From the NCBI RefSeq assembly GCF_016427535.1, contig NZ_JAELXV010000004.1:62001-126000 (forward strand): DNA of 64,000 nt, written 5' to 3'. Made by a program: the position numbers and the translations under genes. Shown here piece after piece: positions 19,001 through 26,977 of the stretch. The stretch is from Hymenobacter sp. BT559 (GTDB taxonomy: Bacteria > Bacteroidota > Bacteroidia > Cytophagales > Hymenobacteraceae). A model generated the notes under the pieces. That model was not told where the DNA came from and searched no databases. It saw nothing but the letters and a program-made list of their open reading frames with translations. Each line of letters opens with the position of its first letter. Position 1 is the stretch's first letter.

Positions 19001-21486
19001 TTGTCTACGCCGCCTAGGTCCTGCCACCCCGCGCCGCCCGAAAAAGCGGTGTACTGCAGCGCCACGTATTGCAGCGGCGCATTGCTAGCCGACACAAAGC
19101 GCGTAGGCGCACTGGGCGCGGCCGGCCCCGTGATGGTGATAAAATTGGAGCACGTGCCCACGGCGCTCAGCGTGGCTTCGTTCCCGAACGTCTGAGTGAC
19201 GGAACTACTGAATGTGTACGTCTTGCCGGGGCTCAGCAGCAGCTGCCCCCGGATGGTGTTGTTGCTGCCAATGGTGGCCGACCCATAAAACCGCAGGTTC
19301 TGAAAAGTGGAGGCCGAACCCGTGCTACCGACGATGTTAGCCGAGCCTCCGCCCACATTATTACTAAAGTTGACGGTGCCATAGGTCAGGCCCAGCGCCC
19401 CGCGGAAGTAGCTATTGTACGTGGCCACGTTGTTGCCATTGAGCATGTTGATGGTGCTGCGGCTGGCATCGAGCGCGACGGCCGACGTGGCCACGCCCCC
19501 CACCGGCACGCTGGCCACGTCCCAGGCGTAGTTAGTAGTCAGCACGTTGCCATCGTTGCGGCTGGTGGTACCCAACAGGTTCAGTACGCTGGCGCCTAGG
19601 TTCACGGTAGGCGGCGACAGGCTAACGGGGCTGTTTTGCACCGTGCCGGTGCCGTACACCGAATAGTTGAAGGCATAGCCGCTGCTAAACGACTGGGCGT
19701 TGATAGTGCGGTCGTTGGTGACAAATGTGCCCGCTTCCACAAATACGCGCCCCGAGGTCGTCACATCATCGAGCAGCGCGTAGGTGCCGCCCGCTGCCCG
19801 AAACCACAGGTGCGCCGCCAGGGGCTGCCCGGCCGTGGTGAGCGTGTAGCTGCCCGCCCCCGGCTGGCCCAAAAACAAGTCGACCGCCAGCGTCTGCGTG
19901 AGGGCGGCGGGCGGCACCAGCGTGAGCGAGCCAGCCACCGTGAGCATGCACCGCGAGGCCGTGGTCAGCGTGGGCTTGTTCGTAACGCCCGTCCAGTCCA
20001 TGTTGCGGCACTGCTGCCCGCCGGGGTCCAGCGTCACCACGGCGCCCATGGCCGTGAAGGAGTTCGCATCGAAGTGCACGTTCGTAAACACGTTGGGCAC
20101 GCAGGTGTTGCCGCCGCCTAGGTCGCCGCTGCGGCTGGCCCAGTGGCTGGGGTCGTGCCAGTTGCCGCTGTTGCCCACCCAGTAGAGGTCGGTCATGGGC
20201 AGGCCCTCCATGGCCACGCCCGAGTTGCCGCCCTGGTCGGCGCTGGCCATAGCCACGGCGCCCCCGTTGGCCGGGTAGCCAGCGCTGCCATCCGTAAACG
20301 TCAGGTCTTGCAGCACCACGTAGCTCAAGGGGTTTGAGCCCCACCCTCCGCTGCGGGCCAGCAGGGCCGGGCTGCCCGCCAGCGCCGACTGCACCGTGCC
20401 AAAGCCCGCGCAGCTGCCACTCGTAGCCAGTGTGGCCCCGCTGCCAAAGCTCAGTACCTTCGAGGTGCCCGCTCCCACCAGCAGCGTGGCATCGGGGCCC
20501 AGCGTGAGGCTGCCCCCGGCCCCAATGGTAGCGGCGCTGTTCAGAATGGCCCGGCTAGTTACGTTCAAGGATTTGAACGATGAGTTGGCCACGTTGAAAA
20601 TTACACCCTGGCCGGCGGTTACGTTTACTTTGTTAAAAGCCAACACCTTGCCCGCGCTAAAGCTAACCGGGCTGGTATAGTTGGTGAGGGCACTGGCCCC
20701 AATGTTAATAGTGCTGGTGCCGGCCGTTAGCGTCAGGTTGGGGTTCGTGAGCAATAGGGCGCCGGTGCTGGCTTGCACCAGCAGCGTGGTAGTGCTGCTG
20801 CCTAGGTCCAGGGTACCCGCCACCGTACTGGCCGATAAGGTCGAGCCCGTGTAAGTGCTTAGGGTGCTCATGGTGAGCGTGGCACTGCCAAAGCTCACGA
20901 GCTTGGCCGCCGAGATATTAACAGTGGACCCCGCCGTGCCATTGAAGGCACTAGTAAACGTCCAGCCACCAGCGGCGTTATCAAACAGCAGCGTCGTCCC
21001 GAACAGAACCCCCTGCATATCTACAACCCCGCCCGTGGTGGCCGCCAGCAGCCGGTGGGGCACCGCAATGGGTGCGGCCGTGGCCATGGTGCTGGTATAG
21101 CGCAAGTTGCCATTTATCTCCAGCACGCTGCCGGCTCCCGGCGTCCAGGTGGCTTGGCGCACGTTGCCGCTCCAAGTCATGTCGTTGCAGGTCACGGTGC
21201 CCGCGATAGTCACACGCTGGTTGTCGACCGAGAAAGAATTGGCGTCAAAATATACGTTATCAGTGCTTTTGGGCACGTTTGGGTAGGCGTTGCCAGGGCC
21301 ACCGCTGGTGCTGGCCCAGTGCCCTAGGTCGGTCCAGGCACCGGTGTTGCCTACCCAGTAGTAGTTGGCCGCGTGGGCAGCTGTGCTTAGGCCCAGCAAA
21401 CTCAGCAGCAGGCCGAAGCACCTAAACCAGGCGCTGGCAGCACGGGCCCTAGGTAGAGAAAGCGGTATAAGGCGATAGCAACTCAT
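16006..21486 (-). CDS. Giant modular surface protein with T9SS C-terminal sorting domain
   Basis: The 1826-residue protein begins with a signal peptide ending in AHAANYYW. Three clear copies of a module starting YWVGNTGNWxDxxHWxS and continuing to DNVxFDANSF lie near residues 40, 430 and 845. A fourth, divergent copy (GTWSGNGELADGNWLDCHNWASG) lies near 1310. Between them lie Ser/Thr/Gly-rich beta-repeat stretches resembling parallel beta-helices. An FnIII-like domain (VALTSFRAAASG...LNWATASEVQSDRFEVERS, about 1650-1745) precedes the C-terminal sorting domain (VPNPATTTVHLQG, GLYLVHVRN). It should cross the outer membrane by the T9SS and be surface-attached or released. I chose the ATG at 21486 because it gives a usable signal peptide. 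Adhesion is a guess; no catalytic domain is visible. Confidence 0.87.
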   Translation of the reverse strand: MSCYRLIPLSLPRARAASAWFRCFGLLLSLLGLSTAAHAANYYWVGNTGAWTDLGHWASTSGGPGNAYPNVPKSTDNVYFDANSFSVDNQRVTIAGTVTCNDMTWSGNVRQATWTPGAGSVLEINGNLRYTSTMATAAPIAVPHRLLAATTGGVVDMQGVLFGTTLLFDNAAGGWTFTSAFNGTAGSTVNISAAKLVSFGSATLTMSTLSTYTGSTLSASTVAGTLDLGSSTTTLLVQASTGALLLTNPNLTLTAGTSTINIGASALTNYTSPVSFSAGKVLAFNKVNVTAGQGVIFNVANSSFKSLNVTSRAILNSAATIGAGGSLTLGPDATLLVGAGTSKVLSFGSGATLATSGSCAGFGTVQSALAGSPALLARSGGWGSNPLSYVVLQDLTFTDGSAGYPANGGAVAMASADQGGNSGVAMEGLPMTDLYWVGNSGNWHDPSHWASRSGDLGGGNTCVPNVFTNVHFDANSFTAMGAVVTLDPGGQQCRNMDWTGVTNKPTLTTASRCMLTVAGSLTLVPPAALTQTLAVDLFLGQPGAGSYTLTTAGQPLAAHLWFRAAGGTYALLDDVTTSGRVFVEAGTFVTNDRTINAQSFSSGYAFNYSVYGTGTVQNSPVSLSPPTVNLGASVLNLLGTTSRNDGNVLTTNYAWDVASVPVGGVATSAVALDASRSTINMLNGNNVATYNSYFRGALGLTYGTVNFSNNVGGGSANIVGSTGSASTFQNLRFYGSATIGSNNTIRGQLLLSPGKTYTFSSSVTQTFGNEATLSAVGTCSNFITITGPAAPSAPTRFVSASNAPLQYVALQYTAFSGGAGWQDLGGVDNGSNTGISITLPAARTLYWVNNGGNWSDVAHWSLSSGGPSGECSPSLVDNVVVDANSFLTAGQTLTLDLASASCRSIDCRAATNGMTLRSVAGNLLGVYGSVTWAPAPSMTLALAGTLSILGANTTSTLTSAGQRLTSLLNVNVPGGSVTLADGFTSAAGISHTAGTLSTNDQAVTIANYATLTAATKVLDLGASRLNINGTWNAAGTTIVPGTSLLTVNASYFGGSGQPYYDVVLNSPTTISSLVGNNTFRNLQLTGSTNIQNNNTVNGTLTFFPGRAYVFTVGTTTTFGPSAVLASVGLRNNPVTLQSSVNGSLFTWTKAAGGICADYTYIRDSRATGGAYFEAGRNGANNQGNNPGWSFGFVPQANYTNRTTCPAEGAHFLRIDFTAYDGTNDVGGLALTTAQFPLSLRVHNLTTDTYEDVSATASPYYYPIPTSTAAMQYQVTALATSATSGCGASSNTDLSTFPIVTDAILGGAAGTWSGNGELADGNWLDCHNWASGTVPDATTDATINVNDALVDLGNGLTANVPMQPTLNNAGAVVHMLTVPVGTTFTLGSSARLAVNGDWLAAGTIAAAPASQVTFLGTSAQTLSGGTFGSVVVDNDAGLTLATDASTTGTLVLTAGRIATGSFKWVHRNTAATSISGYGPGGYVAGTLRRAIASNVAATYAFPVGTASQYALYELVDHNLRGTGFSTLDARFGPKPGTDTNLGFLELGFLTPYYAVHGAGVWTLTPSAQPSGGTYDAKVSLLPFSGLVDNYFAILKRPDASSSAADWTSGNGTLSPSGGAGRKLADGYALRLGLSSFSQFGVGQLQVPSPLPVALTSFRAAASGTCGVRLNWATASEVQSDRFEVERSFDGHLFEKLATVASRNSASGGTYSYTDQQPGEGTRYYRLRVVDLDRTSTYSSVATLAVACGAAGPVRLVPNPATTTVHLQGLRAGQALHIYSSDGRLVYTGPATGADQALEISGWATGLYLVHVRNPDGELAGTYKLLKQ

Positions 21487-21688
21487 AATAAACTTATAAT
21501 CAATCAACACCAAGCAGTAGCACGCCCGTATTATTTCTGCATTAGCCTGACTCAGCACGCAGCACTGCACCCGGCCGTGCTATCTGCTAAGTGCAGTATT
21601 TATCTGCTTCTTATGTGCTGGGGGTGGCTGGATGAGTACCCCAGGGAGCATGCTGCTACCCTGCGCGACTTAGAATCTATTTTTGACT

Positions 21689-21776
21689 GTCATGCTGAGC
21701 CCCGCGAAGCATCTCTGTCGTTTCGCTAAATGGCTCTAGCATTGCGACAGAGATGCTTCGCGGGGCTCAGCATGAC
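21689..21776. repeat. Long inverted repeat, GTCATGCTGAGC family, 32-bp perfect arms
   Basis: Arms 21689-21720 and 21745-21776 are perfectly complementary with a 24-bp spacer. The consensus resembles the imperfect repeat at 51461-51549. It lies upstream of the giant T9SS gene and has no coding potential. It would fold into a strong hairpin in RNA or cruciform in DNA. Confidence 0.85.
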
Positions 21777-22175
21777 ACGTGTTAAATTCCTAGGCAGGTT
21801 CTTAGGAACTGTTGCGGGCAACTTGCTTTAGAAGTAGTGCTGAGCTAATGGCGAAAAACTGAACAGACAGGTGGGTGCAATCACCACCGGTAGGCCCGCA
21901 GCAATTGCTTCCGGGCTCCGTACACCAAGCTTGTGCCAGCGCGCTGCTCGCTTGTAAATAACTAATGGTGAATGCGCTACGCAGTGAGTCCATAAGCCCC
22001 ACTCTCCGAATGCTGGAGTAAGCTCTACTATCTGGAATGGCCACGCTTATGGTGGGCGGCTTTCGTTATGGGTAACTGCAGAAGAAAGCAGGCCCGACAG
22101 CCATTAGTGCAGCTAAGTCTGTCTCAAAATAATATGCTACTTTACAGCGTTTTTATTCTATAATAAAAACTCGCT
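21777..22175. other. Intergenic region, no supported gene
   Basis: About 400 bp between the inverted repeat and the OmpA-like gene. An 80-codon minus frame (21802-22044) is open but has no recognisable domain. Just before the OmpA start lies an 8-bp inverted repeat (TTTTTATT-ctat-AATAAAAA, 22150-22169) and TACTTTAC, one mismatch from the -7 box, near 22138. Confidence 0.45.
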
Positions 22176-23303
22176 ATGAGGTTTGCTTACATGAAATGTG
22201 GTTTGTGGTTTGTCGCTGGCTCGTTGCTACTAGCTGAGGCGGCGCACGCCCAGACATCTACGCTAGCCGGTGCCTGGCAAGGGGTAGAAACCTTGCCTGA
22301 CGACCCGCGCTACTGGCCGGTGGTGCTGCGCCTGCAAGGCTCTGACAATAATTTATTTGGCGTACTGTACCAGGAGGTAGGCGGCCAGGATTATGTCACC
22401 GTCAACTTCCAGATGAAAGGGACGCGCACCGCCAATAGCTTGCAGCTCACCCACGTGCGCAAGCTGAACGAAACCGGGCAAACGCCCAGGAGTTACTGGT
22501 GCGCCGGGGCCATTACCTTCACCTACGACGCCGCCCAGGAAAAGCTAACTGGCCATGCCGCCTACCGCCCGGTGCACGACTGCGACACCGGCGACTTCAC
22601 CTTCTACCGCGTCAAGCTCAAATCGGCCGCTACCGTCAAGGCGGGCGCTCTCAGCACCCTGCGAATATCGGGCCGCGACGTGCGCTGGTTTGCCGATGCC
22701 GAGCTGAAGCAGCCTGTAAACACCGGCAATACCTACCGCACCAAGCTCACCAAAGCCACTACGTTCTATCTCACCCAGGGCTACTACCCCAGCGCCGAGA
22801 GCCCCGTGGTGCCCATTACCATTCAGGTGGCGGGCGCCGCCAAAACGCCACCTAGGGCTACTTCGCCTACACCAGCCCCGGCGCCCAAGCCAACTCCGGC
22901 CGACTCGCTGCCCCCGGTGGCTACCCCCGCGCCGCCGGTAGCGGTGGTCCCGCCTGCCCCCGCTGCCCCCACCCCCGCGCCCGTGGTGCTGCCTAAAGTG
23001 CTCTTCAAGCTGGGCAAAGCCGAGCTGCTATCCGAGTCGGGCCCGGCCCTCGACAAGCTGGTGTCCGACCTACAGGCCAACCCAGCACTGCGCCTGCGCG
23101 TGGCGGGCCACACCGACCGCATCGGCGAGCCCGGCAAAAACCAGGTGCTTTCGGAGCAGCGCGCCGCGGCCGTAAAAGCCTATCTGGTGAAAGCCGGCGT
23201 GGCCGCCGCCCGTCTCGAAACCATTGGCTACGGCGACAGCCGCCCGCTCTACCCCTCCCCCGATGTGCGCAACCGGCGCGTGGAGGTCGAGCAGCTACCC
23301 TAG
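22176..23303 (+). CDS. OmpA-family protein with novel N-terminal domain
   Basis: The 375-residue secreted protein has a signal peptide (ending AHAQ), an N-terminal beta-rich region of about 200 residues (LAGAWQGVETLPDDPRYW..., with a likely disulphide pair YWCAG/HDCDTG), a Pro/Ala linker (about 220-268), and a C-terminal OmpA/MotB peptidoglycan-binding domain (VLFKLGKAELLSES, VAGHTDRIGEPGKN, LSEQRAAAVKAYL, NRRVEVEQL). The NxxLSxxRAxxV and TD/R residues for diaminopimelate binding are present. The N-terminal part is likely to face the periplasm or membrane; I do not recognise it. Starts at 22176 or the nearby 22191 are both possible. A 364-residue gene follows 33 bp downstream, probably in the same operon. 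Confidence 0.82.
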   Translation: MRFAYMKCGLWFVAGSLLLAEAAHAQTSTLAGAWQGVETLPDDPRYWPVVLRLQGSDNNLFGVLYQEVGGQDYVTVNFQMKGTRTANSLQLTHVRKLNETGQTPRSYWCAGAITFTYDAAQEKLTGHAAYRPVHDCDTGDFTFYRVKLKSAATVKAGALSTLRISGRDVRWFADAELKQPVNTGNTYRTKLTKATTFYLTQGYYPSAESPVVPITIQVAGAAKTPPRATSPTPAPAPKPTPADSLPPVATPAPPVAVVPPAPAAPTPAPVVLPKVLFKLGKAELLSESGPALDKLVSDLQANPALRLRVAGHTDRIGEPGKNQVLSEQRAAAVKAYLVKAGVAAARLETIGYGDSRPLYPSPDVRNRRVEVEQLP

Positions 23304-23317
23304 GGCGGGGCGGCGCG

Positions 23318-23325
23318 TATTTTTG
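23318..23325 (+). promoter_or_regulatory. -7 promoter element before the 364-residue gene
   Basis: TATTTTTG is an exact TAnnTTTG match, only 11 bp before the ATG at 23337, implying a very short leader. It suggests the gene can be transcribed on its own as well as from the upstream OmpA gene. No clear -33 TTG is seen. Confidence 0.45.
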
Positions 23326-23336
23326 CGGTTTCCCTC

Positions 23337-24431
23337 ATGGCCGACGACTTTCGCGCTTCCCTCCTAGCCCAGCTGGTAGCCCGCATTGCGGCGCTGCAAT
23401 CTACTGGCGACCAACATTATCCGGCAGGCTTGTTTCCGAGCCTGCGCTGGAAGAAGGCGCTGGGCTACCGGCGCCCCGACACGAATGGCTTTTTCACGTC
23501 GCTCATCGTATTCACGCTGCGTGAGCGGCAGGCGCAGTTGCCCGCCGCGAGCCAGGCGGTAGTAGACGACATTGCAGCTAAGGCGCTGGCTATCTACCCA
23601 CTGTACCAAAGCAAGAGCGGGCAGGCCACCTACAATTTCTACCCGCCCCGGCCCAAGCAGCACTTTCCGCATGGCTATCTACTGCACCGCACCCGGCATT
23701 TTGCCGCGCCCGACGACCTCGACTCAACCTCGCTAGCGTACTTGAGCTACCCGCGCTCAGACGCCGAAAACCGCTGGCTCAAGGCCAAGCTGCAAGCCCA
23801 CGCTAACACCGTGAAGGGCTGGGCCGCCACCGGCCCTAGGTCGTTTCGGTGTAAGAAAGTTTACTCGGCCTGGTTTGGCGAGCGCATGCCCATTGACATG
23901 GATGCCAGCACCTTATCCAACGGCATGCTGTGGGCCGTGCGCACGGGGATGCCGCTCAATGAGTTTGACGAGGATAGCCTAGCTTTTATCAACTGGACCA
24001 TTACCTCAGGCGAGTATCGCCGCCGCCCGCTCGATGTGTCGGCCTACTACGCCACGGCGCCACTCATTGCCTACCACGTGGGGCGCCTGCTGGCCGAGGC
24101 CGAGCTGCCGCAGTTGGCCGACGCCCGCGCCACCCTGCGCCGCGACTTGCCGCAGCTGCTAGCGGCCGCGCCAACCTTCATGGATAAGGTACTGCTGGCC
24201 ACTACCCTACTGCGCCTGGGCGGGCAGCCCGCACCGCTCCTCGACCCCGCCTGGACGCTGGCCGAACTAGAACAGCGGAGCCGCGGCCTGTACTTCTGCA
24301 TTGCGCCGCTACTCAATTACTACCCCCAAACGCGCTGGTTGGCCCGCTGGCGCCTCAGCCAGATTGACTGGGAGTGCCCCGCCCACTCGCTGGCGCTAGT
24401 AGCCGAGTACGTAGCCCTAGGTGGGGAATAG
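23337..24431 (+). CDS. Unrecognised 364-residue protein, possible alpha-toroid fold
   Basis: I do not recognise this family with certainty. The protein is soluble, with no signal peptide, and has repeating helical segments: NGFFTSLIVFTLRE, DDLDSTSLAYLSYP, MDASTLSNGMLWAVRTG, DVSAYYATAPLIAYHVGRLL. The acidic-rich DDLDSTS followed by a helix, the repeated helix pattern and the many aromatic residues recall alpha/alpha toroids such as prenyltransferase or class II terpene cyclase folds, but the canonical DxDD motif is not exact. That comparison is inference. The C-terminal half is Leu/Ala-rich helical. It follows the OmpA-like gene by 33 bp and has its own likely -7 box. Confidence 0.55.
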   Translation: MADDFRASLLAQLVARIAALQSTGDQHYPAGLFPSLRWKKALGYRRPDTNGFFTSLIVFTLRERQAQLPAASQAVVDDIAAKALAIYPLYQSKSGQATYNFYPPRPKQHFPHGYLLHRTRHFAAPDDLDSTSLAYLSYPRSDAENRWLKAKLQAHANTVKGWAATGPRSFRCKKVYSAWFGERMPIDMDASTLSNGMLWAVRTGMPLNEFDEDSLAFINWTITSGEYRRRPLDVSAYYATAPLIAYHVGRLLAEAELPQLADARATLRRDLPQLLAAAPTFMDKVLLATTLLRLGGQPAPLLDPAWTLAELEQRSRGLYFCIAPLLNYYPQTRWLARWRLSQIDWECPAHSLALVAEYVALGGE

Positions 24432-24460
24432 GAGTAAAATATTATGTATCCTAACGTGTT

Positions 24461-24567
24461 ACCCCACCCCCGGCCCCTCCCCTCCGGGAGAGGGGAGCCG
24501 GACGACTGAATGACGGTCGCTTGCGGTTGGCTCCCCTCTCCCGGAGGGGAGGGGCCGGGGGTGGGGT
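24461..24567. repeat. Long inverted repeat with 39-bp perfect arms
   Basis: Arms 24461-24499 and 24529-24567 are perfectly complementary (very C-rich then G-rich, around CCTCCGGGAGAGGGGAGCC) with a 29-bp spacer. It lies between the convergent 364-residue gene and the HMG-CoA lyase gene. No U-tract or coding potential; it may act as a terminator or be a mobile miniature element. Confidence 0.85.
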
Positions 24568-24599
24568 CGTACGAGCGGCGAGCAATTATTTAGCTAAAA

Positions 24600-25466
24600 T
24601 TAGCACTGCGCAAACACCTCCTGGCCAATCACCTGCGCTTGTTGAAACGCCGCCTTATCGATGCGTAGCAGCTCGCCCTGCGACTCCAAAAACGCCAGCA
24701 GGTTCTCAGTGGCCAGGTTGCCAGTGAGCGTGTCGGCGGCCATGGGGCAGCCGCCTATGCCACCTAGGGCACTGTCGAAGCGGCGGCAGCCGGCCTCGTA
24801 GGCGGCTTGCACGTTGGCCTGCCAGGTGGCGAGCGTGGTGTGCAGGTGCGCCCCAAACTCGATGTGCGGGAACGCCGGAATCAACTCTTTGAACAAGGGC
24901 GTAATAAGGGCCGGCGTAGCTGCCCCGATAGTATCGGACAGCGCCACAATGCGCACGCCCAGCGCCGCCAGCTCGGCCGTGAACTCGGCTACTATGGCGG
25001 GGCTCCAGGGGTCGCCGTAGGGGTTGCCGAAGCCCATGGAGAGGTACACCACCAGCGTTTTGCCGCTGCGCTCGCAGAGGGCGTGCATGGCGGCCACGTC
25101 GGCGCGGGCCTGGGCCAGCGTCTGGTTGGTGTTGCGGCGCTGGAAGGTCTCGCTCACCGACAGCGGAAAGCCTAGGTAGCTGATTTCGGGATAGCCGACA
25201 GCCTGCTCGGCCCCGCGCTGGTTGGCCACGATGGCCAGTAGCTTGGTCGATGTCTGGCTAAGGTCGAGGCCGGACAGCACCTCGGCCGTGTCGTGCAGCT
25301 GCGGAATAGCCTTGGGCGATACGAACGAGCCAAAGTCGAGCACGTCGAACCCCACCGCGAGCAGCTGCTGGAGGTAGGCCGTTTTGGTGGCCGTCGGGAT
25401 GAAGTCGGCCAGGCCCTGCATGGCATCGCGGGGGCACTCGGTGAGCACTAAAGGAGACGTAGACAC
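24600..25466 (-). CDS. Hydroxymethylglutaryl-CoA lyase
   Basis: The 288-residue DRE-TIM-type enzyme has the start motif ECPRDAMQG (aligning with the EVGPRDGLQ of the family), FGAHLHTTLATWQANV, and the signature ALGGIGGCPMA with the catalytic Cys. It cleaves HMG-CoA to acetyl-CoA and acetoacetate in leucine or ketone-body breakdown, in the cytoplasm. The usual VSP/DRE residues are slightly changed at the N-terminus (CPRD instead of GPRD). The best start is GTG at 25466; no ATG occurs earlier than residue 16 in this frame. A -7 box (TACTTTTG on minus) lies 30 bp upstream. Confidence 0.88.
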   Translation of the reverse strand: MSTSPLVLTECPRDAMQGLADFIPTATKTAYLQQLLAVGFDVLDFGSFVSPKAIPQLHDTAEVLSGLDLSQTSTKLLAIVANQRGAEQAVGYPEISYLGFPLSVSETFQRRNTNQTLAQARADVAAMHALCERSGKTLVVYLSMGFGNPYGDPWSPAIVAEFTAELAALGVRIVALSDTIGAATPALITPLFKELIPAFPHIEFGAHLHTTLATWQANVQAAYEAGCRRFDSALGGIGGCPMAADTLTGNLATENLLAFLESQGELLRIDKAAFQQAQVIGQEVFAQC

Positions 25467-25495
25467 GGGTGGGAAGCTAGGTAAGTACGGGGCCG

Positions 25496-25503
25496 CAAAA
25501 GTA
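25496..25503 (-). promoter_or_regulatory. -7 promoter element for the HMG-CoA lyase gene
   Basis: Read on the minus strand this is TACTTTTG, an exact TAnnTTTG match 30 bp upstream of the GTG start at 25466. This supports that GTG as the true start. Confidence 0.45.
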
Positions 25504-25570
25504 GGCAGGGCCGCCGCCCCTGGGGACGCTTCTCCCCGAACTTGCCCGCCGCGGCCTGTGTTGCAGGGCC

Positions 25571-26935
25571 ATGCCCTTTTCGTTACTTACCGCCCTCGGC
25601 ACGCGCCGGGCCGGCGGCTTGCTGCTAGCCTTGCTAGTAGTATTCAGCAGCTGCAGCACCTCCCAAACGCTGACGACGCTGTTCCAAAAAACCACCCCGC
25701 ACGAAGACTACGCCCGCGCCCTCGACCGGGCCGGCCTGCGCAATGCCGCCCTAGGGCAGCGCTGGCAAGCCGCCGCCGACCAAGCCCTGCGCGACTCGCT
25801 GGTGGTGGCGCTGCCCGTGCTCGAAACTGGGTTCTTTCGGGCCGACCAGCCCACGGCCGCCAGCTATCGCTACCAGGTGCTGGCCGGCGAGCAGGTGCAC
25901 GTGCGCCTGAGTTTGCAGCCGGGCGTGGCCCCGGCCCGCGTGTTTGTCGATGCCTTTGCCCTGGCGCCCGGCCAGCAGCCCGAGCTAGTGAAGTGGACCA
26001 CTACCGACACCACGGCCGGCACCCTCGACCTGCGCTACCGCATCGAGGCCAGCGGGCAGCACCTGCTGCGCGTGCAAGCCGAGCTGCTGGCGGCCGGCCG
26101 CTACACCCTGCGCCTGTGGCGCGAGCCTAGCCTGAGTAACTTCCCGGTGCGCGGGCGCGGCGACCAGGCCGTGGGCAGCTTCTGGGGTGCCGAGCGCGAT
26201 GGCGGGGCACGCCGCCACGAAGGCGTTGACATCTTTGCCCCACGTGGCACGCCCGCCGTGGCGGCGGCCGCCGGCGTCATTACGCGGGTAGGTGACACCA
26301 AAATCGGGGGCCGCGTGGTGTGGCTGCTCGATGCCGCTACTGGCCAGCACCTCTACTACGCGCACCTCGACCGCCAGCTAGTGCAGGCCGGCCAGCACGT
26401 GTGTCCCGGCGACACCCTAGGGCTGGTGGGCAACACCGGCAACGCCCGCACCACGGTGCCGCACCTGCACTTTGGCATCTACAAGAGTGGCCGCGGCGCC
26501 GTTGACCCCTGGCCCTACCTACACCGCGCCGACCCCGTGCCAGCAGCCCTGCCCGCCTCGGCCGGTGAGTACCTAGGCCAATGGGTGCGGCTGCGCAGCG
26601 CCAAGCCTGGCACTCAGTTTAAGCTAACTGATAGCCGCACCGAACTCCTGACCAGTAGCACGCCCCTGCGCGTGCTAGGCCAGCAGCGCGAGCGCCTGCG
26701 TGTGGAGCTGCCCGACGGCCGCCGCGGCTACGTGGCTACCCGCAACGTAGCTCCGGCGCAGCCCCTGCGCCGCCTCACGCTGCCCGCCGAGGTAGAAATT
26801 CAGGCCCAGCCGGCACCAGTGGCCGCTGCGCTGGCCGCTTGGCCGGCGCGCACGCCCGTGGTAGTGCTGGGCCGCGCGAGTGGCTACGCGCTGCTGCGCG
26901 GCCCGGCCGGGCAAGAGGGCTGGGCCCGTATTTAA
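25571..26935 (+). CDS. M23 (LytM) peptidase lipoprotein
   Basis: The 454-residue protein starts with a lipoprotein signal (LALLVVFSSC). A beta-rich region of about 140 residues is followed by a LytM domain (about 205-320) with HEGVD (His216, Asp220) and HLHFG (His298, His300), so the zinc site is complete. A C-terminal SH3-like region (VRLRSAKPGTQFKL, RVLGQQRERLRVELPDGRRGYVATR) may bind peptidoglycan. It should cleave peptidoglycan cross-links or act as an activator of amidases at the outer membrane inner face. Divergent from the HMG-CoA lyase gene. Start ATG at 25571. Confidence 0.88.
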   Translation: MPFSLLTALGTRRAGGLLLALLVVFSSCSTSQTLTTLFQKTTPHEDYARALDRAGLRNAALGQRWQAAADQALRDSLVVALPVLETGFFRADQPTAASYRYQVLAGEQVHVRLSLQPGVAPARVFVDAFALAPGQQPELVKWTTTDTTAGTLDLRYRIEASGQHLLRVQAELLAAGRYTLRLWREPSLSNFPVRGRGDQAVGSFWGAERDGGARRHEGVDIFAPRGTPAVAAAAGVITRVGDTKIGGRVVWLLDAATGQHLYYAHLDRQLVQAGQHVCPGDTLGLVGNTGNARTTVPHLHFGIYKSGRGAVDPWPYLHRADPVPAALPASAGEYLGQWVRLRSAKPGTQFKLTDSRTELLTSSTPLRVLGQQRERLRVELPDGRRGYVATRNVAPAQPLRRLTLPAEVEIQAQPAPVAAALAAWPARTPVVVLGRASGYALLRGPAGQEGWARI

Positions 26936-26977
26936 TTAGTCTTGGCTAAGCGCCTCAGGTGATTCGCTTTTACGCGC

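Noticed and set aside
18467..19195. 242-codon plus-strand frame
   Set aside because: Antisense to the giant T9SS gene; Ser/Pro/Ala-rich with no domain.
21802..22044. 80-codon minus-strand frame with a Cys-rich centre (CTEPGSNCC)
   Set aside because: No signal, domain or promoter; composition unlike nearby genes; the Gly-Gly near its centre is not in a leader-like position. Left as intergenic.
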